From contig JAWWNJ010000020.1 in assembly GCA_037176885.1 (NCBI GenBank), forward strand, positions 1,054,001 to 1,118,000: a stretch of 64,000 bases of DNA, written 5' to 3'. The translations under genes and the position numbers were made by a program. Source of the stretch: Favolaschia claudopus (taxonomy: Eukaryota > Basidiomycota > Agaricomycetes > Agaricales > Mycenaceae). Below, piece by piece: positions 32,835 through 43,295 of this stretch. Each line of letters opens with the position of its first letter. Within the stretch, counting starts at the first letter, position 1. The notes beneath the pieces are model-generated. The model saw only the letters and a program-made list of their open reading frames with translations, did no database searches and was not told where the DNA came from.

Positions 32835-33504
32835 AGGCAAACGGTTCCAAAAATGATCGTGCTACGAAAAAGAGTTAGTTGGCTTCCACAACCCCCGAAC
32901 ACCTGAACCTAAGTATTGAAACAGTAGATTGGATGGTAAATAATAAATCTTTCACGATAGAATTTTTGATTTCACCCTCAATCAGAAATGACTGCGTAAA
33001 TACACGGAAAACAGTCGGAAACGCGAGATCACGGCCACATATGAAAATTCTGTCGTGAACGAATTGAACAACGAGATAGTTTACACAGCTTTTGACAGGA
33101 AATTTTGGCAGAAGTGGCATACAGGGAAAGTTTTCACGGCTCAGACTTTGACGGAACAGGCGTGAGAATATTTTGGATCTCTGCGTTCTGAGCCCTCTCA
33201 TCGGGAATTTTGCACATACTGGGATCCTGAGTAATATACAGCTAAATTTGACGACGCTGAGATGTTTTTCACTCAGAAAAGAGGTGGAATTGGGGTAAAA
33301 TGGTCTTGTTAACTATCCCATCAATATTGAGTGATGTGGCCCCAAAACTAATGAGGCCCTAATTCTATAGCTTCTACGTGAAGGATCGCGCTGAAATTCA
33401 AGATTCCGACTCAGAACATAATTTGAACTATCCCTTGTTGCCAATGCTAAGTCGTAGGTTTTGTTTTGCGGGGAAAAACAGCGGGAACCGTTTACTTTTC
33501 CCAC
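32835..33504. other. no gene recognised
   Basis: The sequence between the two inverted 60-bp copies contains short frames only (for example 32875-33201 minus) and no motif. Confidence 0.4.
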
Positions 33505-34960
33505 TTGGCTGAGAACAAACACGACCAAGCAGCACAGTGATGGCTCGTTGATAGCCGGTTCCCATGAAGAAAGGGCGAATCACGGATGACTCTGCTGGCG
33601 CAGGCTCTTCGTCGCCCTCGATGCCCACCACACCCACGCCCGCACGGCATGTGCCAACGAGCACACTCGACCAGCGCACCCCGATAGCTCCCATACAGCT
33701 CACCACGCCCCCACCGCCTTGCGCATGGAACCACTGCCGAAAAAAGGTGGCAGACGGCGTTCGGTCGTTAATGACCGACGTCCACCATCTTGTGTCGTCT
33801 AGAATTGATGGCGGACACAGGCCACGCGGAAACCCGCTAATGGCCAACCCCGACTGTTCGAAGAGATACACCAGCTCCGTGCTCTGGCCAATGATCTGGA
33901 ACGGAATTTTTACCCCAGTCATATCTTAGAATACATCAAGGATCCTACCACCGACACCCTCCCCACGCCCCCTGCTCCGGTTGAAGCAGCTACAGCAAAA
34001 CCTACCTACGCGACTGCGGCTAAGGCCGCCACCCCTGCGACGGTCCCAAAAGGACCATCAACCAAGAAACCACCACAGAAGCCACGTCGGCTCGACAAGG
34101 TCCCCACTCCCCCGACAACTTTTCGCTCCGCACCTCAGCGGCTCATCCTTCGTTTTGCAAACTCGTCGGTCATCAAATCCCTCTCTGATCCGCAACGCCT
34201 TCGCGACACTCTCAATACGTCTCTCAACGGTGCCGTCAAGCTGAGAGGCGTCAATAGGTCTCGCGGAGGTAACCTGGTTCTCCACACACAAGCTCCCTAC
34301 ACTGCCGTACAGCTTCGCGAGCATGAACAGACCATTTGGTCTGTGGTACGGTCGTACTTCTCCCTGCTCGACCGGGACCGGCCACGGTTCAATCTCGACA
34401 AGCCTTGGCAGCGCGTGGTAATACACCATGTTCCTGTCACCACTGACCCATCCTATCGCTCCATAGCGGAGGAGCTTCGTTGGTCGAACGAGGCAATTGG
34501 GTCTCTTGGGGATGTAATGGGGATTCCGAAATTCGCGATTTGTGTTCGCTGGAAGGGTTGAAGAGGCGCCGGGAGGGATTGCAGCAAGGGGTCCCGCAAG
34601 AGACTTCCTTGATGGTCATGCTTCTCAATGCTGACCACGCACGTCGGTTCCTTCGGGAGGGGGTATTCCTTTATGGATCGCACTGCCGCGTGTCGGTGTA
34701 CGAACCTAGAAAGGGCTTGCGGTGAGGGTACCATACTAACATTGCGCACCCTCTATTTGCTTCTTTTACCTCCGCCGCTCTACGTCTGACTCAGACACTA
34801 CCCACAAACTCCACGACTATACTCTACCAACACCGCTCGAATTTTACACGCCACCAACCATTCCATTTGCTGTATTGTAGTTTACTATGGTACAGCACCG
34901 CGTCTTAGTAGTTAGTTTACTTGTTGCGGTATAAAAATGCTGATACAAAAAAAGTGTCAA
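33505..34960 (+). mobile_element. ORF1-only non-LTR retroelement, most complete copy
   Basis: Contains a 5' segment, an ORF1-like frame (33564-34725) and, immediately after its stop, a 3' UTR ending in the A-run at 34947-34953. There is no endonuclease or reverse transcriptase between ORF1 and tail. The UTR is nearly identical to the 30110 copy and related to the tails at 15050 and 45240. The layout is that of a non-autonomous half-LINE that borrows replication proteins in trans. Confidence 0.75.
33564..34725 (+). pseudogene. ORF1/Gag-like protein, two frameshifts
   Basis: The first frame (from 33564) has a Ser/Pro/Thr-rich start. Near 33830 it shifts to a frame reading LFEEIHQLRALANDLERNF, a linker rich in Ala, Lys and Pro, then QRLILRFANSS, NLVLHTQAPYTAVQLREHE and PWQRVVIHHVPV, to a stop at 34559-34561. 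A second shift leads to ARRFLREGVFLYGSHCR and a stop at 34725. The middle resembles the RRM-like core of LINE ORF1 proteins. There is no CCHC knuckle. The total would be about 380 residues if the frame were open. Confidence 0.7.
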
Positions 34961-34992
34961 TCACGTGGTGCGCTCCATCGTTGGGTCAATAG

Positions 34993-35127
34993 GGCAACCC
35001 CGCCATTCCAAGGGTGATGGCAAATCGGTCACCAGACCGATTAAAGCCGATGGTCACGGCCAGTAAAACCCTCGGCAATCTGGGCTATTTCCGGCGAAAT
35101 AAAGCCCTCGAAATGACCGATTTTTCG
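34993..35127 (+). repeat. dispersed repeat, copy of 20540-20672
   Basis: Same sequence and orientation as 20540-20672, with scattered substitutions. It begins directly after CGTTGGGTCAATAG, which follows the retroelement tail. Confidence 0.8.
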
Positions 35128-35272
35128 GGTGTGGAGCGGTGTGGAGCAGAGGGGAGAGGCAGCGGCGAAGTTGTCGTAAGGTGTTTGGCTGTGTGCTGAT
35201 GACGTGAGTGGGGCATTCGGGCGTTCTCGGAACAGGTTTGTCTCAAGTCAAATCGCCTAGGGAGGTCGATTG

Positions 35273-35425
35273 TAATTGGGGGAGCTTGCTCCCTCTTTAT
35301 GAAAAGCAATAAGCTGTGCTAGACGGCTTTTTGATGGCGTCACTGCACTTGACGTGCGCACGTCAAGATTGGCATGCTCCGAGTGATACGATGTTCTTCC
35401 GAGTGATCCAGACTGATTGCAGCGT
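35273..35425 (+). repeat. dispersed repeat, copy at 41228-41395
   Basis: Begins TTGGGGGAGCTTGCTCCC, a short palindrome, then AAAAGCAATAAGCTGTGCTA and GTCAAGATTGGCATGCTCCG. The copy at 41228 is in the same orientation and has extra bases after the palindrome. A shortened version of the palindrome and following TTTTATCAGAGC occurs near 14765-14800. Class unknown. Confidence 0.8.
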
Positions 35426-36071
35426 GATGGCGCATCCTTTTCAAGTGATGGTGCACCCGTCCTTGACCCTGCCCGAGGCTGCTTAACGGAAGGGAAAATA
35501 CAGTTCCCTATCTCATACACGGTACAGAGAGGCAGGTTCTGGCGCCATTAGTTTTCCAGAAAGTTGCTGTAAAGCTTAGGCGATGAAAATAAATGATATC
35601 AATGTTGCAGCTTGCTCAGTTATAGTGTCTATATAGAGAGACCACGGTTTTGAGTGGATAGGTATTCTATCATGATGATAAGTTAGTCATAAATTTGATT
35701 GGTGGTTCATCCTCCAGAACGTCGTTGCCCGGCATAAGTCAAGCTTTGTTCACAAGAGTAGAGTACTACTAGAGTACTGTGCGTGAAAAAAATCCGGCCG
35801 AATTATGCCCCCCAAACAACAGCGCAACATCAATATTGTTAATTTGTGTGCCATATAAGAATTTACACAAGCTCCCCCTGCTGTAGGCCGGTATTCCGGC
35901 ATACAAATCATATTATAGATTATAACTAGCAGGGAGCCCATGCTTCGCCATGGGATTCCGCTCTTCTGCCCTACAAAAACCAGGTGCCAGTGCCGATCGT
36001 CGCCGACCTTCGGTCGACTCCTCGCGGCCCCGTGTGCGAGCTCACTCCATCTCAAATGGCTTGTAAGCCGT
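35426..36071. other. no gene recognised
   Basis: Short minus-strand frames (35750-36112) without domains. The hairpin at 35937 is listed separately. Confidence 0.4.
35937..35954. repeat. hairpin CCCATG-CTTCG-CCATGGG after ACTAGCAG
   Basis: The phrase ACTAGCAGGGAGCCCATGCT continues into CGCCATGGG and makes a tight stem-loop. A near copy with compensating changes (CCCGTG / CACGGG) is at 37110-37127 in the same orientation, 1.17 kb away. Confidence 0.7.
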
Positions 36072-36488
36072 TTACAATGTTGAAATGCCTGGGGAAATTT
36101 GTTGCCATCCAAGCATCATCTCCCGTCGTTGTTCCTCAGCATAAACACCTCGCCGAACCTCATCCTCATACCGAAGCATCCTACTTCGGTAACTTTCCCG
36201 ATATCGGTCATTGCAACAAAACTGATTGACATCGTATTCGTGGTCGAGGGCTTGATCTAAGGACAGAGTCGGATCTGTGACGAACAAAACAGTAAGCTAG
36301 ACAATACAGCTCCAATTGGGTGGACGCGTACTGCATTCAGGAGATAACTTTAACCTTTGTTCCCCTTGTTCAACTTTCCGCCGTAGCGTTTGCGCTCGAG
36401 ACCTATGACAACCTTTATATCCCTCGATGTCCAATAGATCCTCAATTTCACCAGCGAGCTCTCGTTGCCGACGTGCTCGTTGAGCCAA
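36072..36488 (-). CDS. candidate two-exon small protein, unknown
   Basis: A first exon (start near 36488) reads QRELAGEIEDLLDIEGYKG and on to QGEQRLKLSPEC. An intron with donor GTACGC and acceptor CACAG leads to a second part reading DPTLSLDQALDHEYD, RYRESYRSRMLRYEDEVRRG and RREMMLGWQQIS. The composition is strongly charged and helical on both sides of the intron, which argues for real coding. Function is not recognised, and the start and stop are approximate. Confidence 0.4.
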
Positions 36489-37201
36489 TCATCGTGGCAA
36501 GTTTACAGGCCTTACAATGCCTGACTGTGCCCCTCAGATCAGTGTGAAGTCCTCAGATCGCAAGTCTCGCGTACCAAACGACCATCGTTCCATTTTTCCT
36601 TTGCTTCTCTCTTCCTTCGTCTCTTTTGGCTCGCCGAACGCCGTTCAGACTCGGACTAAGGAAAAATTACTTTTGAACGGGTCCGGCACGACATTTTGTT
36701 GAATTGCTGACCTGATTCCGACTCTTCCTAGCTCTTCCTTGAAACAGGATTCGCTCTGATCTCCACAGGTGCACCACTGACTGCACTCAGCTCGCCGAGA
36801 TTCCCTTCGCGCTCCATTGTTCTGCTAAGCAAAAAGGGCTCCGGCTGAGTCATAGAGGGCGTCTTGGGCAGCAGTGGGCGAAGACGGCTCGTTGTGGCGG
36901 GCATGGTTGAGCATCGAGTGAATCGACATCGTGCAGAGAGACGGGTGGAGCACGCGGGCACGAACTCAACATCTCGACAAAATGACGCACCAGTGGGGAG
37001 GTTCACCGCATTTTGTTAGCGGTCAGCCAATACGAATGTCCCTTTCGTTTGTCTTGTCTTGTCCCACCCAGACACGAAGTCTTTGGTTCTTATATAGACT
37101 AGCAGTGAGCCCGTGCTTCGCCACGGGTTATCTCAATATAGGGTATGCGCAGAGTGTTTAAGGACAAAATTTAAATTTGGAATACAAAGTGCAAATATAT
37201 T
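36489..37201. other. no gene recognised
   Basis: Contains the minus-strand frame 36728-37006 (92 codons, no domain) and the hairpin at 37110. The hairpin phrase GAGCCCGTGCTTCGCCACGG is followed by AT-rich sequence up to the stop of the OB-fold-like gene. Confidence 0.4.
37110..37127. repeat. hairpin CCCGTG-CTTCGC-CACGGG after ACTAGCAG
   Basis: Partner of the hairpin at 35937-35954. Two of the stem positions differ in both strands, so base pairing is kept. Such stems occur near the ends of some rolling-circle or retro elements, but no defined end was found here. Confidence 0.7.
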
Positions 37202-38970
37202 CTACTGTCGCTGACGGCGACGACCACCAGTGGAACTACCCTCGCCTTTATCGTCGTCTCTGTTGTTGGGCTGCTCGGTAGGGTGATCATCGGTGGTGAC
37301 TAACGTGATTTTTTGCTTTTTTGGAGCGGGTTGTTGTTCCGTGACCTCGTCGAAACCAGTGAACATCAGCGCGGAGGCACCGGAGTCGGATTCTGAGGGC
37401 GACACAATTGTTGAAGAATTGGGGAGAAAGAAAGGTAGAAATCACATACTCAATTTAACAGGACTTGGCTCCGCTTTTGGTGCAGACGTCCCTTGACCAA
37501 CAAAGGTGACCTTCTCGATGTCAATGATGAAATGTTTGACAGTACGATCCGGGTTGCGCTCAATCACTGTGGTCGCATAACCCCCTGACTTTCCCATAGT
37601 TGGTTCACAAGGTTTCAATGGGAAATTCACCGGAAAACTCTGTGAATTCCACTATGGAGTTGTGAATTTCACGGAGATATTTTCACTGGGTCCAACTATG
37701 TGAGTGGGACATTCCATGGTGTTAATTCACATGGTTTGGGAATGATATCCACCTCATATTCCAATGAAAACTCTTTCACTGTGTTGGATTCCCTTCCAAT
37801 ACTCCGGGAAGTCACTTGAAAAATACGTGAAAACACAGTGGAAACTGCATGAAAAATCTACTACGTACCCCTCGCTTTGACCAGTGTCAACATACAAGTA
37901 TTAGTCTTATCTCTTTTGTACGGAAGTACTTACCGAACAAGTACAACAAGTCTTTACTAACGATTACTAAGTTACAGTACTTAAAGTATGTAAATTGACT
38001 GTATTAGGAACACAACCAGTACTGGTGACCAGAACCATGTACCGTGTTCGAGGCAACTTGAACTCCATAAATTTCACGAGGTTTACGGGTGAATTTCCAA
38101 GAGTTGCCAGGAAGCGAGGAATGAACTTTCTGAGCAGTTTTCACACATATGCATTCATTCGATTTTCGGGTGAAATTCACGCACTTCATATTGCGGACTC
38201 TAATTATGTGAATCGGGTACGTGAAGTCACAACCCCATGAATCTGAATTCACTAGATAAACCCGTGAATTGTGGAATTCATGGTCCGGCTATGGGAAATT
38301 CATGGGGTTCTGCGACCACAGTGAATACCAGTTAGGAAACCATCAACTACGACCGGCTTGCCTGGCCCTGGAGGGGGTTTTTTGTTCTGCCAGCGTGGGG
38401 TGTCAGGGACGAAGTGAACCGGGAATTGGTTGTTGTAATAAGCCTTGTTGGCAGAAAGATATTGCTCGGCAGTAATGTCGAAAGATGAGTTCTGCTTGTC
38501 GACATTGAAAGCAGCGCCGCATACACTGACAAATGGGTGATATTTGGGGGTGAAATTTTCAGGCAACCCAAAGGGTATCAACTGGAAAGGATTGTTAGGG
38601 GGAGTGTATTGAAAATACAGGCCAAACGGTAAGTCAAATTCACAGATATGATGTCCCCAAAGAGGTGGTAGTCCACGGCGGCCAGTTTGTCAGAGAAAAC
38701 TTCGATGTCAGGCGAGATACGGGCGGCCTGTAGATGAAATCAGTACAACTTTAACATTCAGCAATCAACACATACATGAATCGCCACGCTACAGCAGGAA
38801 ACTGGCGCAAACTCGAGTTTATTTTCATTGAAGTATCGTAAGGAGCCGACAGTAGCAGGCTCAGAAAACGCAAGGTACATCTGAGAGTGGAACATGATGG
38901 TGTTTGTGTTTGGGATGGCCCGAGGGTTTTCGAGGACGGCGACACCCGAGATAGTAGCTGAGGAAGGCAT
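37202..38970 (-). pseudogene. OB-fold-like protein of unknown role, split by CACTA-like element
   Basis: Four exons read cleanly: 38776-38970, 38644-38727, 38581-37450 (with the transposon 37565-38323 inside) and 37392-37202. Introns of 48, 62 and 57 nt have GT..AG ends. The protein starts MPSSATISGVAVLENP, continues LRYFNENKLEFAPVS, HLFGDIIS, AEQYLSANKAYYN, FPVHFVPDTPRWQNKK and VVVDGFLTGI. After the insertion it reads ERNPDRTVKHFIIDIEKVTF, and the tail is charged and ends GGRRRQRQ. Similar multi-copy basidiomycete proteins exist, in my recollection; the beta-rich core suggests an OB-fold single-strand nucleic-acid binder. Remnants of a Helitron gene lie upstream on the same strand. The coding sequence is intact apart from the insertion. 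Confidence 0.6.
37565..38323. mobile_element. CACTA-like (EnSpm) non-autonomous element, 759 bp
   Basis: Ends begin CACTGTGGTCGCATAACCCC and, read inward on the other strand, CACTGTGGTCGCAGAACCCC. The duplication AAT is at 37562-37564 and 38324-38326. Three-base duplication plus CACTR termini are the hallmarks of CACTA elements. Many short GTGAATT / AATTCAC units lie inside, as subterminal motifs often do. It interrupts exon 3 of the OB-fold-like gene, and dropping it with one AAT gives the codons G-I-E-R in frame. Confidence 0.9.
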
Positions 38971-39884
38971 GGTGATAGAGAGTATGTAGAAAGTAGTTGG
39001 ATTGGATAACTTTTCGACGGAGGTAGCTGAGGTTTTTATATGCTAGAAAGAGCAATACGTCAGTGGAGTTTGGTGGAGACACGAAAAACGGCCAGAGGAG
39101 GACGCGATGGTGAAAGTTCTCACCATCCAGCGCGTCCAGGCCGGTCATGTTATCGTTTTGCGTCACTAAGCGTGGAACAACCCAGAACCGAGCACTGCAC
39201 AGTCGGAGCAGAGTGGAGTTGAGTGGCGCAATGACGAATGATCAGCAACTTGAAAATGACGCAGGGTGGGCGCACTGGCCGCCTTTAAACGACGCGTACA
39301 GAGCACGTTGAGGATCACCAAAGACAGAGAATTAACAGCGATGAGCGCCAGTATCAAGGTGATCAGTGTGAAGTCTGTCAGCCTCCAAATTCTCTGACGA
39401 AGTTGGGCCAGGGAGCCATAGACACAGGCAGAACTGAGGCATTTAGAAAGCCAGAAGATGTGGAGGGGATAGAGTCGGGAGTCGAAGGCCCGAGAGAGAT
39501 GGTATGCATACCTTTTGCGTTTGTTGCCGCACATATTTTTTTTATGTAGATACTATCAAGTTTCCAGCACCGGGGTCTGGGGCATATTTCCTTGATCTTT
39601 GAGCCTTCGAATGGAAATCAACCAACGTCTCGACGCCAACGAAAGCGAAAAATCCGGCGTTGGTACAAGGTCAGAATGTAAAAATGAATTGAATGATATA
39701 TATTATTTGGCTGTGCTTGTATTCCCGCTGTTTGAAACGACGACGGAAAACCTCGACTTGTCCAGTTTGCGAAACTATCGCTCACAGAGAGAACTCTACC
39801 AGTGCAAAAAAAAAAAAAAATCAGAGATTTTCACGAAGCGCCCCATGTTGGAGAGAGGATACAATTTATTTCAAATTAAGTACA
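38971..39884. other. no gene recognised
   Basis: Minus-strand frames at 38861-39166 and 39166-39534 have no domain. The latter includes a hydrophobic stretch (LITLILALIAVNSLSLVIL) but lacks support. An A-run of 14 lies near 39806. Confidence 0.4.
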
Positions 39885-41000
39885 TCACTGCGCAAAAACC
39901 TGAGGAAATACGATGTTTGGAGTACAATTGGAGAGCGGGCGCTGTGGTAGGAGCGCCTTAATGCGATGCCGAGATGTTGCTCTCGAGAGAGCAACGTAGA
40001 GTTGAAACCCAGGCGTTCGGACCGTGGCGGTTGATTGTCTTGTCGTCCGAGACACCGAGCGAAGTGAAGGCAAGGGCGGAATTATACTGAGTGATGTGGT
40101 TTTGAAACTCCAGAGCCTGTGCATCAGAGCCCACAAGAAGGCGTCGAAGAGGCTCTGGGGGTTCATTGATGCGCTCAAGAGAAACCTTGCCATGATCACA
40201 GCAAATACCAAATGACGGTGAGCCGACAGTCGATGAGCAGGCAACACGTTCGTTGTCCCAGAGAAGAGCGTCGCAAGATGTACACAGCAGATTCATTGGT
40301 CCCAAGTCATGTCGAGCGGAGGGGTCCTCGGACACACGCCGCCCAACGGGGAGAGGTCGGGCTCGAGGACGACGTGCCCCGCGCGCGCGAGACTGAGTTG
40401 CAGGACCTAGAACACCGTAAGACACGGCAGCGCGCATTCAAATAAACACGTACCATTGTTTGAACGGCGTCGATTGGGGCAAGCATTAGTTTCAGTACCT
40501 CGGGAAGAGCGGGATTGAGTCGTGCGCTGCCGAGGTTGTTGAGTGGCGGGAGGTGTGGGGAGGGCATAAACCGGCTTAGAGGGTATTAAACAGAAAGTCA
40601 TGTGCATTCTTTTACCTGGAGCACCCGAGACGCGTTTGATTGCGAATGGTTTTGAGTATGGGAGGTTCTACAGTAGATCAGAAACATAGATTAGTATTGA
40701 AAAAAACAGCAACGCACCGTTATCAATATCCATCTGATATTCCTTCGCTCTGCGCTCGTTGAGACGTCTCGCTTGCTGACCTCGAACGCGGGAAGCATTC
40801 GGCGGAGGACGTGGAAGAGCATTTTCTCCTCGTTCTTGACGTTCGCGTTCTCTACGGCGCCGTTGAGCAGCGGATCGCGCGCTAGAAGCCGAAGGAGCTG
40901 CTGTGGATTTTTCACTGTTACCACCGAGACAACCAGTGTTTGGATTGGGAACACGACGGCGGTGCGGGTTCCCTTCTGCGCTGATGCGTATGTCTCTCAA
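39885..41000 (-). pseudogene. Helitron protein, N-terminal region (truncated)
   Basis: Exons join across short introns. The first (41000-40720) ends MDIDNG and contains RRRRERERQERGENALPR and RRLNERRAKEY. A middle exon (about 40567-40450) reads PVYALPTPPATQQPRQR and SNNG. The main exon from about 40400 reads GPATQSRARG, RHDLGPMNLLCTSCDALLWD, FGICCDHGKVSLERINEPP and FQNHITQYNSALAFTSLG. The paired cysteines (CTSC, ICC) and ITQYNSALAFTSLG are the conserved front of fungal Helitron Rep-helicase proteins. Shortly after HGPNAWVS the frame breaks; a piece HRIKALLPQ follows in another frame. The Rep HUH and helicase domains are absent, so the gene is truncated at about 39885. Confidence 0.75.
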
Positions 41001-41667
41001 AACTTGGCGCTCAGCTTGATGATGTCGGCGAGGGGTAGAAGGAGGAGTTAGGAGATTCCTAGTTTAGCAGTGAGCACAGATAATACAGAGCGCGAAGGAC
41101 ACACATCAAGCTTGAGATAGATTGGGGGACGAAGTTTTGCACGAAGTTGGTTCGGATTTTCACACAAGGTAGAGGTTAGAACGTAACGATATATTCATCT
41201 TCTAGTCTACGGAGCGGCGACGGCGTCATAATTGGGGGAGCTTGCTCCCCCTTTTATCAGAGCCGTCACCGAAAAGCAATAAGCTGTGCTAGAGAGCGTT
41301 TTGATGGCGTCACTGCCCTTGACGTGCGCCCGTCAAGATTGGCATGCTCCGAGTGATACGATTTTCTTCCGAGTGATCCAGCCTGATCCCCAGTGACCGG
41401 CCGAAGGGCAAAGGCCTTAAAAGCTATAGCCCTATAGGTGGGCTATAATGAGGCCTATAGCATTCGTCGAACAAGTCTGAAGGCTTTAAAGAGGGCTATA
41501 AAGTCACATGTCTTTGCTCCAGTCAACAGAGGCAGTGAGCGGGGTGAGTGGCACTAGCTAAGGTGCTGAACAGCGTGTCAGGTCCGTCTGAAGGTTAATT
41601 CTGCTGTGTTTTTCTTCCAATAATAATTGCAACTCGAGGCGTGGTCCAAGCGCTAACACGTGACCGG
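41001..41667. other. repeat-bearing region, no gene
   Basis: Holds the copy of the 35273 repeat at 41228-41395 and, at 41405-41510, a tract of CTATAG, AAGGC and GGGCTATA units with local inverted symmetry. No coding evidence. Confidence 0.5.
41228..41395 (+). repeat. dispersed repeat, copy of 35273-35425
   Basis: Starts AATTGGGGGAGCTTGCTCCC and shares AAAAGCAATAAGCTGTGCTA and TTGGCATGCTCCGAGTGATA with the 35 kb copy. A GAGCCGTCACCG insertion follows the palindrome. Confidence 0.8.
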
Positions 41668-42111
41668 ACTCTAATTATGTGAATTGGGTACGTGAAGTCA
41701 CAACCCCATGAATCTGAATTCACTAGATAAACCCGTGAATTGTGGAATTCATGGTCCGGCTATGGGAAATTCATGGGGTTGTATGTTGACACTGGTCAAA
41801 GCGAGGGGTACGTAGTAGATTTTTCATGCAGTTTCCACTGTGTTTTCACGTATTTTTCAAGTGACTTCCCGGAGTATTGGAAGGGAATCCAACACAGTGA
41901 AAAAGTTTTCATTGGAATATGAGGTGGATATCATTCCCAAACCATGTGAATCAACACCATGGAATGTCCCACTCACATAGTTGGACCCAGTGAAAATATC
42001 TCCGTGAAATTCACAACTCCATAGTGGAATTCACAGAGTTTTCCGGTGAATTTCCCATTGAAACCTTGTGAACCAACTAAGGGAAAGTCAGGGGGTTATG
42101 CGACCACAGTG
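41668..42111. mobile_element. rearranged CACTA-like element copy
   Basis: 41668-41777 matches 38196-38305 of the CACTA-like element in direct orientation. The next stretch, 41778-42111, matches the inverse of 37565-37890 and ends with the intact terminus GCGACCACAGTG. The right-hand terminus of the first part is missing, so two segments of the element are joined head to tail in opposite orientation. It is a defective, rearranged copy. Confidence 0.85.
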
Positions 42112-42598
42112 CGTGGGGTTGTGTATTTTTTCGAAGGGGGAGATAAGTTTTTCGACTGTTCTGCGGTACACCTGAATAAGGGGTATGGAGGCCCACCACG
42201 CTCAGTATGGGGGGCCGACTCGATTGGACTGCCTAGGTGCACAATGTGACGGGCGGAGGTCTTGATCAGCGACATCCAGAGCAGCAGCGAAGACTACGGA
42301 GCCGATAATACGATGACCAGAAGACCGCCACAGCTGCAACGGGCGGACACGTTACGACTGGGCCAGAGACCCAAGTGGGTCAGCGCCAACAGTCTTCGAT
42401 CTGCGACCGCGTGTGCTGGAGAGCCACGACACAGAGTCGATGCTCTACCAGAGAGAATGCTGGGTAGTATTGGATTGGAAGTTTACAAGTTTTACGCTCA
42501 AGGGGGAGCAACAGTATGTTGTTCCATATATTTTACATATTCTCCATCACGCCCTCTACTTATTCATCCCTTACTCGAGTCCACTCGCTGAGGGGGAG
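42112..42598. other. possible 3' end of a copia-type element, decayed
   Basis: No intact gene. The end reads GCTGAGGGGGAG, a purine-rich tract of the sort that primes plus-strand synthesis, immediately before the LTR start TGTTAGCGG at 42599. No reverse transcriptase or RNase H motif could be read here. Confidence 0.4.
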
Positions 42599-43295
42599 TG
42601 TTAGCGGTACTTATTTACCCCTGTTTACTTTCCAGCATACTCGGTGTGACCAAAAGTAACCGGAATCGGAAATTGCGTGTTTTCAACCAGATTTTGTGGG
42701 TGACTGCTGGGCAAACTGACCCCATCGGCAGTGTATAAGCGTATACCATTGCATACAAGGCAGGCAAAAGGTTGCATGGTCTCTTTGTCCGATTATTACA
42801 CATTCTTTTTATGTATGCTTTGAGGCGGGAAATTGGTGTGCCGAGTTCCCTCCCTCTCTGAACAACGGGAAACACCTCCCAACCTTAAATATTGAATCTA
42901 TGGACTATTGGGATACTAAGCACCTTTCTGAAGTACTTACTGGCTCGAAACTCTGGCATCTCCCCTTCAGACAGCGCAAATATTTCCAAATTGGTCCACT
43001 TTCAAAGATTAAATCACCAACTCAAAACAAAACATGCCCATACCATGGAAGTCGTAGAAAAAATGATTTAGAGGAGCCCTGTATCACTTGAAGTTGTTTG
43101 AGTTTTGAAATTCCGCTCTAAAAAGCCAAATTCCGGTTACTTTTGGTCACACCGAGTACTGTACTCTCGTAAGCATTACGTAGTCTTTATGCGTTTGTAA
43201 CCGGAACCACGACGTTCTCTACACAAACGCAGTTTCTTTCGACTTCTCGTCTTGACCACTCAATACGGGCGATACCGAACAGCAAATTACGCTGA
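42599..43295 (+). repeat. probable copia-type LTR containing a MITE
   Basis: Starts TGTTAGCGGTACTTATT after a polypurine tract and may end AATTACGCTGACA at 43295. The U5-like part contains CTCGTCTTGACCACTCAATA. The MITE 42640-43156 splits it. The right boundary is inferred from a TG..CA rule only. No second LTR was found. Confidence 0.5.
42640..43156. mobile_element. Tc1/mariner-type MITE, 517 bp
   Basis: Perfect inverted ends of 27 bp begin CTCGGTGTGACCAAAAGTAA. TA is duplicated at 42638-42639 and 43157-43158. The first bases (CTCGGTG) match the end of the foldback element at 45375-46051, so the two may share a transposase. No coding capacity. Confidence 0.92.

Noticed and set aside
39166..39534. 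122-codon minus-strand frame with a hydrophobic segment
   Set aside because: No start or splice context, no homologue recognised, and it spans a junction between repeat-like segments.
41405..41510. CTATAG/AAGGC-rich tract, possible hAT MITE
   Set aside because: No inverted ends or target duplication could be matched.
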